The notes beneath the pieces are model-generated. The model saw nothing but the letters and a program-made list of their open reading frames with translations, was not told the DNA's origin and did not search any database. From Bacillota bacterium (lineage in GTDB: Bacteria > Bacillota > Clostridia > Clostridiales > Clostridiaceae), in NCBI GenBank assembly GCA_030706065.1, contig JAUZPH010000192.1, positions 1 to 6,867 on the forward strand: DNA of 6,867 nt, written 5' to 3'. Shown here piece by piece: positions 1 through 6,569 of the stretch; position 1 is the first letter of the stretch; every line of letters starts with the position of its first letter. The position numbers and the translations under genes are program-made.

Positions 1-1
1 A

Positions 2-352
2 GTAAACGGGTGTTGGGGAATTCTTGCTACCGGGCTGTTTGCAGACGGCAGCTATGGAGACGGCTTTAATGCAGTAGCTGGAACTGTAAAAGGCTTATTC
101 TATGGAGATCCTTCACAGTTTGTGGCACAGCTCATATGCGTAGGGGTTTTGATAGTTTGGGGGTTCGGTTCTTCCTTTGCCTTCTGGAAGATTCTCGATA
201 AGATAATGGGTATAAGGGTTCCTGCCGAGGCTGAGGTACAGGGGTTGGATTTACCGGAAATGGGAGTACTTGCATATCCTGATTTCAGTCTCGTTGGGGG
301 AACAACAAACAATTCGATAATTGCATCTGGAAGCAACGAAGTGAAAATGTAA
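2..352 (+). CDS. amt: Ammonium transporter (Amt family), C-terminal part, 5' end cut by window
   Basis: The gene is open from the first base of the window and ends at TAA 350-352, giving 116 visible residues. The opening residues (VNGCWGILATGLFA) match the Amt segment that follows the second conserved pore histidine, so the window begins about two residues after where that histidine should lie. Next come a short loop, a last hydrophobic helix around visible residues 40-62 (FVAQLICVGVLIVWGFGSSF), and a cytoplasmic tail with the family-typical GLDLPEMGVLAYPDF. Amt/MEP/Rh proteins are trimeric membrane channels that bring ammonium into the cell, and their C-terminal tail couples the subunits and contacts GlnK/P-II proteins. 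A polar tail of about 20 residues after YPDF is not conserved in my memory of the family. Family assignment is confident; start and full length cannot be seen. No P-II gene follows directly, although one often neighbours amt. Confidence 0.93.
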   Translation, partial: VNGCWGILATGLFADGSYGDGFNAVAGTVKGLFYGDPSQFVAQLICVGVLIVWGFGSSFAFWKILDKIMGIRVPAEAEVQGLDLPEMGVLAYPDFSLVGGTTNNSIIASGSNEVKM

Positions 353-428
353 TTATAGTTCGGAGGAGTGATAAATAAGATTTAGAAATCATTGATGCAA
401 AATATATAATGAGGAAAAAGATTGTATT

Positions 429-467
429 AAGGACGGTTGATCCGCGCAATGCGGATTAACCGTCCTT
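429..467 (+). terminator. Terminator-like hairpin after amt
   Basis: The 5' arm 429-445 (AAGGACGGTTGATCCGC) pairs with the 3' arm 451-467 over 17 base pairs, with a single G-U wobble and a 5-nt loop (GCAAT). It stands 77 bp after the amt stop. The following sequence (TGCCTCAT) is a poor U-tract, so termination may be partial or the structure may mainly protect the 3' end. The structure is seen directly; the terminator role is inferred from its position. Confidence 0.75.
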
Positions 468-469
468 TG

Positions 470-490
470 CCTCATATCACATATATGAGG
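470..490 (+). other. Second hairpin directly behind the amt terminator
   Basis: CCTCATAT (470-477) is the exact reverse complement of ATATGAGG (483-490), giving an 8-bp stem with loop CACAT, two bases after the preceding stem. No U-tract follows (ATGAAAAAG). It may add to transcript 3'-end stability, or may be an AT-rich coincidence. Confidence 0.4.
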
Positions 491-549
491 ATGAAAAAGT
501 AATGGCACAAAAAAGTTTTTATGAAAATGTTTAAATTAAAAAGGACCTA

Positions 550-577
550 TTGACTAAAACTAAAATAGGAGTAAAAT
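550..577 (+). promoter_or_regulatory. Predicted sigma-A-type promoter of the marR-ABC operon
   Basis: The -35 element is TTGACT (550-555, 5 of 6 to consensus) and the -10 element is TAAAAT (572-577, 5 of 6), with a 16-bp spacer. The predicted start is near 584. The spacer includes a perfect tandem repeat of CTAAAA (554-565), and CCTATT/AATAGG (546-551 and 564-569) form an inverted repeat around the -35 region. It is the only good -35/-10 pair seen between the amt terminator and the regulator gene. Confidence 0.65.
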
Positions 578-599
578 ATAGTTTGCATGCGAAATATAT
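576..599. promoter_or_regulatory. Imperfect 24-bp palindrome over the start site, candidate MarR operator
   Basis: The left arm ATATAGTTTGCA (576-587) and right arm TGCGAAATATAT (588-599) match as inverted repeats at 10 of 12 positions, around a GCATGC core (585-590). The element begins inside the -10 box and covers the predicted transcription start, so a bound dimer would block RNA polymerase. MarR dimers usually bind near-palindromes of about this size in their own promoters. Binding by the adjacent regulator is inferred, not shown. Confidence 0.5.
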
Positions 600-645
600 T
601 GATAGAAAATATTTATATGCTAAGTATGTTTGTATGAAATTCTAA

Positions 646-655
646 AAGGATGTGA
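646..655 (+). promoter_or_regulatory. Ribosome binding site that sets the marR start at GTG 663
   Basis: AAGGATGTGA matches the ideal AAGGAGGTGA at 9 of 10 bases and ends 7 nt before GTG 663. The upstream in-frame TTG at 630 has no such site in front of it, so the longer reading (11 extra residues) is less likely. The in-frame ATG at 702 has a GGAAG only one base away, too close to work well. Confidence 0.65.
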
Positions 656-662
656 GAAACTG

Positions 663-1112
663 GTGGATGAATTAAGCGGTGGGATAAGTATCTTTGGAAG
701 AATGAAGAAGATTATGCATACCATCAGAAATACAATGGAGCTGCATTTTAACGATGTAAGCCTGACAGGGCCCCAGGGTATGCTGATAGGTACTCTTATG
801 CATTATGATTCCATGAAGATAAGTGACCTAAGCGAGAAATTAGGCTTATCCAACAGCACTGTATCCGGAATACTTGACAGGCTTGAAAAGCAGGGATTGG
901 TTGAGAGAACAAGGAGCAAAGAGGATAGAAGAGTTGTATATGTAAACATAGCACCGGAGTTCAGAAAGAATGCCAAGGAGAAATACAAGGAACTGGAGCA
1001 GAAATTTGAATCCATGCTAAGCAAGGCGACACCGGAGGAAATTGAAACAATAAATCAAGGACTGGAGACTTTGCAGAAAATAATTGAAAGACAAAAAAGT
1101 GATAAGGAGTAG
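663..1112 (+). CDS. MarR-family winged-helix transcriptional regulator
   Basis: The product is 149 residues from GTG 663, the usual MarR size. Visible parts are an N-terminal helix (about 5-30) used for dimerisation, LTGPQGMLIGTL (34-45) typical of the second helix, a helix-turn-helix at about 53-78 (ISDLSEKLGLSNSTVSGILDRL, then EKQG), a wing at about 80-96 with the family signature SKEDRR and VVYVNI, and a long charged C-terminal helical region. MarR proteins act as homodimers that bind palindromes and are released by small ligands or oxidation. There is no cysteine in this reading, so thiol-based sensing of the OhrR kind is unlikely; a ligand is more probable. The gene stops 8 bp before the ABC gene, whose ribosome binding site lies in its last codons, so co-transcription and a role as local repressor of the exporter are expected. 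The start is chosen by the site at 646-655; TTG 630 is the alternative. Confidence 0.9.
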   Translation: MDELSGGISIFGRMKKIMHTIRNTMELHFNDVSLTGPQGMLIGTLMHYDSMKISDLSEKLGLSNSTVSGILDRLEKQGLVERTRSKEDRRVVYVNIAPEFRKNAKEKYKELEQKFESMLSKATPEEIETINQGLETLQKIIERQKSDKE

Positions 1113-1120
1113 ATGTAACA

Positions 1121-3358
1121 ATGACTAGATTAGCGAAATATTTAAAACCCTTCATCGGGCTGATTATTGCTGCCATAGCACTGTTATTCGTTCAGGCAAT
1201 GTGTGACCTGGCACTGCCGGACTACATGTCCAATATTGTAAACAAGGGCATACAGCAGAGCGGTATAGAAAATGCAGTTCCTGAGGCAATAAGACAGAGC
1301 CAGATGGATAATAAGGTTGAATTATTCTTGTTTGGAAACGACAAAGAAGAGGTTGTGAGTAACTACACACTGGTAGATAAGTCCAGTACAGACTACGATA
1401 AGTATGTTAAGAAATATCCTCAGCTTGCAAATGAACCAATATATGTACTTAAGGATATTGATAAGACAGAAATTGATAAGTTGAATCCAATAATGGGTAA
1501 GGCACTTCTTGCAGTTTCTGGTGTTGAGAAGATGGAGGCTGATGCAAAAGCCAAAAACGAACCTATTGATTTTAACGGAACAAAGATTCCTGTAGGTACA
1601 GATCTATTTGCCCTAATGAAAGGGAAAATGACTGACGATCAGCGTGCCAAGATGATGCAGGATAATGATAAGAGGTTTACAACTCTTGGCGACAACATGA
1701 TTGTTCAGGCAGCTTCAAGTTCAGTAAAGGCTGAATATAAGGCCCTGGGAATAAATACAGACAGAATACAGTCAAATTATATAATTACTATAGGTATTTA
1801 TATGCTGCTGATATCCCTATTAAGCGCACTTTGCGTTGTAGTAGTAGGTTTCTTTGCATCAAGGACTGCAGCAGGGCTCTCAAGAAATCTAAGAAGCAAG
1901 GTATTTACAAAGGTTCAGAGTTTCTCAAATACTGAGATGGATAAGTTTTCAACAGCTTCGCTTATTACCAGAACTACAAATGATATAACTCAGATTCAGA
2001 TGCTTGTTGTTATCATGATGAGAATGGTATTCTATGCACCTATCATAGGTATAGGCGGTGTCATAAGGGCTATGGGAAAGAGCAACTCCATGTCCTGGAT
2101 CATCGCATTGGCTGTGGCAGCACTTCTGGTTCTTATCATAACGGTAATTACAGTAGCAATGCCAAAATTCAAGGCTATTCAGAAGCTTATTGACAGGTTA
2201 AACCTTGTTACCCGTGAGAATCTTTCCGGAATGATGGTAATAAGAGCCTTCAATACACAGAAGTTTGAAGAAGAGCGTTTTGACAACGCAAACAAGGACC
2301 TTACAAGAACCAATCTATTCGTAAACAGGGTAATGGTAGTTATGTTCCCCTTCATGATGCTTATAATGAACGGTGTAACCCTGCTGATAGTATGGGTTGG
2401 AGCTCATCAGATTGCAGACTCCAGCATGCAGGTAGGAGATATGATGGCCTTCATGCAGTATGCTATGCAGATATTATTTGCTTTCCTGATGATGTCCTTC
2501 ATGTTCATCATGATACCGAGAGCTTCCGTTGCAGCACAGCGTGTAGCCGAAGTATTGGAAACAGAAACAGTAATAAATGATCCTAAGTCTCCAAAGAGAT
2601 TTGATCAGAACCTGAAAGGTGTAGTTGAATTTAATAATGTATCTTTCAGATATCCGGGAGCTGAGGATGACGTTATTAAGAATATTAACTTTAAAGCACT
2701 TCCTGGACAGACAACAGCTATTATCGGCTCAACAGGTGCAGGAAAGACAACACTTATAAGCCTTATCCCAAGACTCTACGATGTAACTGATGGACAGCTG
2801 CTTGTAGACGGGGTAAATATAAGAGAAGTAAGCCAGCATGATTTAAGGGATAAGATAGGCTATATTCCACAGAAGGGTTCCCTGTTCAGAGGTGATATAG
2901 AATCCAATTTGAGATATGCCAAGGAAGATGCTTCCGAGGAAGAATTAAGTGAAGCTGCAGAGATTGCTCAGGCTATGGAATTCATAAATGATAAGCCTGA
3001 GGGCTTCCAGACGGAGATATCCCAGGGAGGGACCAATGTTTCCGGAGGACAGAAGCAAAGATTGTCTATTGCCCGTGCATTGATGAAGAGACCGGAGATA
3101 TATATATTTGATGACAGCTTTTCAGCATTGGATTTTAAGACAGATGCAGCCTTGAGAAAGGCACTGAAAGCCAAAACCGGTTCCAGCACAGTAATAATTG
3201 TAGCGCAGCGTATATCAACCATAAAAAATGCTGAACAGATAATAGTTCTGGATGAGGGTAAAATAGTTGGAACAGGTACTCACAAGGAGCTTATGGAGAC
3301 CTGTGAAACCTATCGAGAAATTGCGTTATCACAGCTTTCGAAGGAGGAATTGGCATGA
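1121..3358 (+). CDS. ABC exporter half-transporter (permease-ATPase), degenerate-site subunit with large extracellular insertion
   Basis: The product is 745 residues, about 150-170 more than a standard half-exporter. TM1 lies near 10-32 and TM2 near 219-246. Between them sits a hydrophilic, cysteine-free segment of about 170 residues (roughly 45-217) that should face outside. TM3-TM6 fall near 293-316, 324-347, 402-427 and 438-466. The nucleotide-binding domain starts near 500: Walker A GSTGAGKTT (536-544), Q-loop Gln584, intact signature VSGGQ (640-644), Walker B YIFDD (661-665) with Asp665 in place of the catalytic Glu, D-loop SALD (668-671), and Gln696 where the switch His should be (VAQRIST). 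These two changes mark the degenerate half of heterodimeric exporters such as TM287, LmrC or BmrC. It should pair with the next gene to export drugs, peptides or lipids; the substrate is not visible. AAGGAG (1104-1109) precedes the ATG by 11 nt, and the end overlaps the next gene by 4 bp. Confidence 0.93.
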   Translation: MTRLAKYLKPFIGLIIAAIALLFVQAMCDLALPDYMSNIVNKGIQQSGIENAVPEAIRQSQMDNKVELFLFGNDKEEVVSNYTLVDKSSTDYDKYVKKYPQLANEPIYVLKDIDKTEIDKLNPIMGKALLAVSGVEKMEADAKAKNEPIDFNGTKIPVGTDLFALMKGKMTDDQRAKMMQDNDKRFTTLGDNMIVQAASSSVKAEYKALGINTDRIQSNYIITIGIYMLLISLLSALCVVVVGFFASRTAAGLSRNLRSKVFTKVQSFSNTEMDKFSTASLITRTTNDITQIQMLVVIMMRMVFYAPIIGIGGVIRAMGKSNSMSWIIALAVAALLVLIITVITVAMPKFKAIQKLIDRLNLVTRENLSGMMVIRAFNTQKFEEERFDNANKDLTRTNLFVNRVMVVMFPFMMLIMNGVTLLIVWVGAHQIADSSMQVGDMMAFMQYAMQILFAFLMMSFMFIMIPRASVAAQRVAEVLETETVINDPKSPKRFDQNLKGVVEFNNVSFRYPGAEDDVIKNINFKALPGQTTAIIGSTGAGKTTLISLIPRLYDVTDGQLLVDGVNIREVSQHDLRDKIGYIPQKGSLFRGDIESNLRYAKEDASEEELSEAAEIAQAMEFINDKPEGFQTEISQGGTNVSGGQKQRLSIARALMKRPEIYIFDDSFSALDFKTDAALRKALKAKTGSSTVIIVAQRISTIKNAEQIIVLDEGKIVGTGTHKELMETCETYREIALSQLSKEELA

Positions 3359-5223
3359 GTGAGCAGAACAACAAGCCCAATCAGCACGAGCCAAGGAGAG
3401 GACATCGCCCCGGCGGCGGTCCAATGGCAATGATGAAGGGCGAGAAAGCCCGTGACTTCAAAGGTACAATGAAAAAGTTAATACAGTATTTAAATGTATA
3501 TAAAATTTCTATAATAATAGTGTTTTTATTTGCAGCAGTGAGTGCCGGCCTGGGTGTAGCAGGTCCAAAGATTCTTGGTAAGGCTACTACAAAGCTTTTT
3601 GAAGGCGTCATGGCAAAGTTGGCCGGTACAGGTAGTGTAGATTTCAATTATATCGATAATATAATGCTTATACTTATTGGATTATATCTGGCAAGCGCCC
3701 TTTTCGGATATATACAAGGTTGGATTATGTCCAGTGTTTCCATGAAGGTAAGCTACAACCTGAGAAGGGAACTCTCAGAAAAGATCAACCGAATGCCGCT
3801 TAGGTATTTTGACGGTACTAACCATGGAGAGGTATTATCCCGTATTACAAATGATATCGATACATTGAGCCAGACGCTCAATCAGAGCTTAAGCCAGATC
3901 ATTACATCCGTTACCACCATAGTGGGAGTTCTCATTATGATGCTTACGATTAGCTGGCAGATGGCTATTGTTGCGGTTTTAATAATCCCGATATCCATGT
4001 CACTTATCATGTTTATAGTAAAGCGTTCACAGAAGTACTTTAAACAGCAGCAGGATTATCTTGGTAATGTAAATGGCCACGTTGAGGAAATGTACGGTGG
4101 ACATCTTGTAATGAAAGCCTTCAACGGTGAAAAGAAAAGCGTTGAGAAGTTTGATCAGTATAATAACAAGTTGTTTGGCTCAGCCTGGAAGTCACAGTTC
4201 TTTACAAGCATAATGATGCCTCTTATGGGCTTTGTAGGAAACCTTGGCTATGTGGCAGTTTGTATCATGGGTGGATATCTTGCATCCAAGGGAACTATTG
4301 CCGTTGGCGATATTCAAGCCTTCATACAATATGTAAGGCAGTTTACTCAGCCAATTTCACAGGTAGCAAATATCTCCAATATACTTCAGCAGACTGCGGC
4401 CTCCGCAGAGCGTGTATTTGAGTTCCTGGAAGAAGAAGAGGAAGTTGCGGAAGCAGCAGATTCTGTGAAGCCTGAGAGTGTAAATGGCAGTGTTGAATTC
4501 AAGAATGTACACTTTGGATACAATCCTGAAAATACAATAATTAATGATTTCTCTGCAAAGGTAAGGCCTGGTCAGAGAGTTGCCATTGTCGGGCCAACCG
4601 GAGCAGGTAAGACAACTATGGTTAAGCTCCTGATGCGTTTCTACGACGTAAACGAAGGTGCGATACTGGTTGACGGTCATGATATACGTGAATTCAGCCG
4701 TGGGGACCTGCGTTCCATGTTCGGTATGGTACTTCAGGATACCTGGTTATACAACGGTACAATAATGGAAAATATAAGATACGGACGTCTTGATGCAACG
4801 GACGAGGAAGTTAAAAAAGCAGCCAAGGCTGCTCATGTTGATACCTTTGTGCATACACTGCCGGACGGATACAATATGGTGCTTAATGAAGAAGCATCAA
4901 ATGTGTCTCAGGGACAGAAGCAGCTATTGACTATAGCCAGGGCTATACTGGCAGATCCTAAGATATTGATTCTTGACGAAGCTACAAGCTCCGTTGATAC
5001 ACGTACGGAAATACAGATTCAAAAGGCAATGAATAACCTCATGAAGAACAGAACCAGCTTCATTATTGCCCACCGTCTGTCAACAATCCGTGATGCTGAT
5101 TTGATTCTTGTTATGAATCATGGAGATATAGTAGAGCAGGGTACACACGAAGAACTTCTGGCAGCCGGCGGCTTCTACGCCAACCTTTACAACAGCCAGT
5201 TCGAAGGCGCAATTGCAGGTTAA
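3355..5223 (+). CDS. ABC exporter half-transporter (permease-ATPase), catalytic-site subunit
   Basis: The product is 622 residues. A polar Gly/Pro/Arg/Met-rich N-terminus (1-35, with GHRPGGGPMAMM) precedes six membrane helices, roughly 48-72, 102-127, 180-199, 203-222, 283-307 and 318-340. The nucleotide-binding domain begins near 378: Walker A GPTGAGKTT (413-421), Q-loop Gln461, signature VSQGQ (517-521) with Gln519 replacing the usual first Gly, Walker B ILILDE with catalytic Glu542, D-loop SSVD (545-548), and switch His573 (IAHRLST). Intact catalytic residues with a degenerate signature are the exact complement of the preceding subunit. The single active ATP site would therefore use this protein's Walker motifs and the partner's VSGGQ, as known for TM288, LmrD and BmrD. 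The start ATG lies inside the partner's stop region (ATGA, 3355-3358), behind AAGGAGG (3341-3347) at a 7-nt spacing, which favours coupled translation and equal amounts. An acidic run (EEEEE, 359-363) links membrane and ATPase parts. Confidence 0.95.
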   Translation: MSEQNNKPNQHEPRRGHRPGGGPMAMMKGEKARDFKGTMKKLIQYLNVYKISIIIVFLFAAVSAGLGVAGPKILGKATTKLFEGVMAKLAGTGSVDFNYIDNIMLILIGLYLASALFGYIQGWIMSSVSMKVSYNLRRELSEKINRMPLRYFDGTNHGEVLSRITNDIDTLSQTLNQSLSQIITSVTTIVGVLIMMLTISWQMAIVAVLIIPISMSLIMFIVKRSQKYFKQQQDYLGNVNGHVEEMYGGHLVMKAFNGEKKSVEKFDQYNNKLFGSAWKSQFFTSIMMPLMGFVGNLGYVAVCIMGGYLASKGTIAVGDIQAFIQYVRQFTQPISQVANISNILQQTAASAERVFEFLEEEEEVAEAADSVKPESVNGSVEFKNVHFGYNPENTIINDFSAKVRPGQRVAIVGPTGAGKTTMVKLLMRFYDVNEGAILVDGHDIREFSRGDLRSMFGMVLQDTWLYNGTIMENIRYGRLDATDEEVKKAAKAAHVDTFVHTLPDGYNMVLNEEASNVSQGQKQLLTIARAILADPKILILDEATSSVDTRTEIQIQKAMNNLMKNRTSFIIAHRLSTIRDADLILVMNHGDIVEQGTHEELLAAGGFYANLYNSQFEGAIAG

Positions 5224-5245
5224 AGAGCATATAGAATTCAGAATT

Positions 5246-5289
5246 AAAAGAACCAAGAACAGTAATACAGACTGTCTTGGTTCTTTTTT
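5246..5289 (+). terminator. Rho-independent terminator of the marR-ABC operon
   Basis: AAAAGAACCAAG (5246-5257) pairs with CTTGGTTCTTTT (5276-5287). After a single bulged A (5258), ACAGT (5259-5263) pairs with ACTGT (5271-5275), leaving a 7-nt loop. A run of six T (5284-5289) ends the structure. It lies 23 bp after the stop codon of the second ABC gene and separates the exporter operon from the radical SAM gene. Confidence 0.93.
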
Positions 5290-5349
5290 ATACAATATCT
5301 ATCAGTATATTAAAAACAGCGAGCAACAGTTATATTTTACCATAAAAAA

Positions 5350-5358
5350 TGTTATAAT
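5350..5358 (+). promoter_or_regulatory. Extended -10 promoter of the radical SAM gene
   Basis: TGTTATAAT contains a perfect TATAAT (5353-5358) preceded by the extended TGn. No good TTGACA-like box lies 16-18 bp upstream (TTATAT at 5330-5335 is the nearest), which is tolerated by extended -10 promoters. The predicted start is near 5365, giving a leader of about 32 nt that contains AAGGGGAG (5382-5389) as the ribosome binding site. Confidence 0.7.
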
Positions 5359-5396
5359 TTATATAAAGTAAGAAATCTTATAAGGGGAGTTTAATT

Positions 5397-6494
5397 ATGA
5401 AAGACGATGCTCTCGGCAAGCTTATGAGTAAATCCATTGCTGAATTGTTTAGAGATGCCCTGGTTATTAGTCTTAAGGAACCGCGGAAGGCTGCATTTTT
5501 ATTAAAGACTATAAGAAATCAAAAGCATTCGGCTAAAAGAAGAATGATGAATGAAGAAAATGGGGTTCATGTTCCTCCATTTTTGATAGTGAGTATTACG
5601 CACAGATGCAACCTTATGTGCAAGGGGTGCTATGCCAGGACTAAGGGACACGAGTTAGGGCCTGAGATAGATACCGGAAGGCTGAAGAAGGTTTTTGAAG
5701 AGGCGGAGGAACTTGGTATATCAATTGCTCTGCTGGCTGGAGGGGAGCCTCTTGTGAAAAAAGAAGAAGTTTTTGAGCTTGCAGGGGCATTTCACAAAAT
5801 TATCTTTCCGGTATTCACAAACGGGACTCTCATCAGTGATGGGGTTATTGCAGATATGAAGCATTTCCTTAATATAGTTCCGGTCATAAGTATAGAGGGA
5901 AGGCAGGTGGAAACCGATGAAAGAAGGGGGAAGGGGATATATAAATATATCGAGAATCTGTTCGAAAAGCTTAAGAAAAATAGAATATTTTTTGGAACAT
6001 CTATAACTGTTACAAGAGATAACTACAGTACTGTTACGGAAGAAGAATTTATAAAGAATCTTATAGATAAGGGCTGTAGATTGTTTTTCTTTGTAGAATA
6101 CGTACCGGTTAAGGAAGGCACCGAGGATTGTACGCTTACAGAGGAGCAGAGAAGGAGGATACCGGAGATAATGGAACGCTTCCGGGAGAAATTTAGAGGA
6201 CTCTTTGTTGCCTTCCCAGGTGATGAGGAAGCCATGGGAGGATGTATTGCCGCAGGCAGAGGGTTCATCCATATAAACCCCGAAGGAGATGTAGAGCCAT
6301 GTCCTTTTGCACCCTTCTCCGACACAAGCTTAAAGGAAAAGTCTCTAAAGGAGGCCCTGAATTCTGATTATCTGAGGATAATACGAGAAAATCACGGATT
6401 GCTTAACGATGGCCAGAGCGGCTGCGTGCTATGGGAGAAGAGGGAGGTAGTCAAGCAACTTCTAAAAGAGACAGCGGATACAAATCCTGATTAA
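5397..6494 (+). CDS. Radical SAM protein with twitch/SPASM-like C-terminal domain, function unknown
   Basis: The product is 365 residues. After a basic, helical N-terminal stretch (about 8-55), the radical SAM core opens with CNLMCKGC: Cys71, Cys75 and Cys78 fit the CX3CX2C motif that holds the [4Fe-4S] cluster binding S-adenosylmethionine. GGEP (115-118) is the SAM-amino-group motif, and VFTNGTL (139-145) and VISIEG (163-168) are further core strands. The C-terminal part shows Cys283, then 13 residues, Gly297, four residues, Cys302, and a distant Cys343 in GCVLWEK. This matches CX9-15GX4C followed by one more Cys, as in twitch or reduced SPASM domains holding one auxiliary cluster. The full SPASM seven-cysteine set is absent. 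Family members with such domains modify peptides, sugars or cofactors; nothing here identifies the substrate. AAGGGGAG lies 7 nt before the ATG. It is a single gene with its own promoter, and no RiPP precursor or partner enzyme is evident. Family call is firm, function open. Confidence 0.9.
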   Translation: MKDDALGKLMSKSIAELFRDALVISLKEPRKAAFLLKTIRNQKHSAKRRMMNEENGVHVPPFLIVSITHRCNLMCKGCYARTKGHELGPEIDTGRLKKVFEEAEELGISIALLAGGEPLVKKEEVFELAGAFHKIIFPVFTNGTLISDGVIADMKHFLNIVPVISIEGRQVETDERRGKGIYKYIENLFEKLKKNRIFFGTSITVTRDNYSTVTEEEFIKNLIDKGCRLFFFVEYVPVKEGTEDCTLTEEQRRRIPEIMERFREKFRGLFVAFPGDEEAMGGCIAAGRGFIHINPEGDVEPCPFAPFSDTSLKEKSLKEALNSDYLRIIRENHGLLNDGQSGCVLWEKREVVKQLLKETADTNPD

Positions 6495-6551
6495 GGATGC
6501 TCTTTAAATATTATGAGGTGAACTTATTTCAAAGGTGATAGCGAATTGTAT

Positions 6552-6569
6552 ATGCTGTAGATACAGCAT
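6552..6569. repeat. Perfect 18-bp palindrome downstream of the radical SAM gene
   Basis: ATGCTGTA (6552-6559) and TACAGCAT (6562-6569) are exact inverted repeats around a GA centre. Outer GTATAT (6548-6553) and ATATAC (6573-6578) could extend the symmetry if the intervening bases bulge out. No U-tract follows, so it is a weak terminator at best. It lies about 60 bp upstream of the next promoter's -10 box, a place where an operator or activator site would fit. Its role is unknown. Confidence 0.45.

Larger units (their letters stand above)
353..662. other. Intergenic region between amt and the marR-ABC operon
   Basis: This 310-bp gap has no convincing protein gene. From left to right it holds a strong but unused ribosome-binding-like sequence (GGAGGAGTGA, 362-371), the amt terminator hairpin, a second AT-rich hairpin, an A/T-rich stretch (491-545), the marR promoter, a palindromic operator candidate, and a 5' untranslated leader of about 80 nt. 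Short in-frame runs with start codons (409-459, 502-534, 587-637) are discussed under findings or rejected items. Confidence 0.7.

Noticed and set aside
409..459. Sixteen-codon frame through the amt terminator hairpin
   Set aside because: It has no ribosome binding site at a useful distance, and its codons are dictated by the stem-loop.
502..534. Ten-codon frame (MAQKSFYENV) after GAGG at 487-490, as a leader peptide
   Set aside because: It lies upstream of the only good promoter for the exporter operon and behind the amt terminator, so it would rarely be transcribed. The length is within chance for AT-rich DNA.
630..662. TTG 630 as the start of the MarR gene, adding 11 residues
   Set aside because: No ribosome binding site precedes it, while AAGGATGTGA lies correctly placed before GTG 663. 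The added residues lie over that site.
4357..4680. Minus-strand frame of 107 codons opposite the second ABC gene
   Set aside because: It is a shadow of the conserved ATP-binding region of the + strand gene, with a low-complexity product resembling no family.
5721..6272. Long minus-strand open frame (183 codons) opposite the radical SAM gene
   Set aside because: It lies fully inside a well-supported gene whose + strand reading has all family motifs. The antisense product has no recognisable domain, and no promoter or ribosome binding site was evident for it.
5397..6494. Radical SAM gene as a SCIFF or other RiPP maturase
   Set aside because: It is shorter than SCIFF maturases as I recall them, lacks the full SPASM cysteine set and a visible peptide-recognition domain, and has no Cys-rich precursor gene directly upstream.
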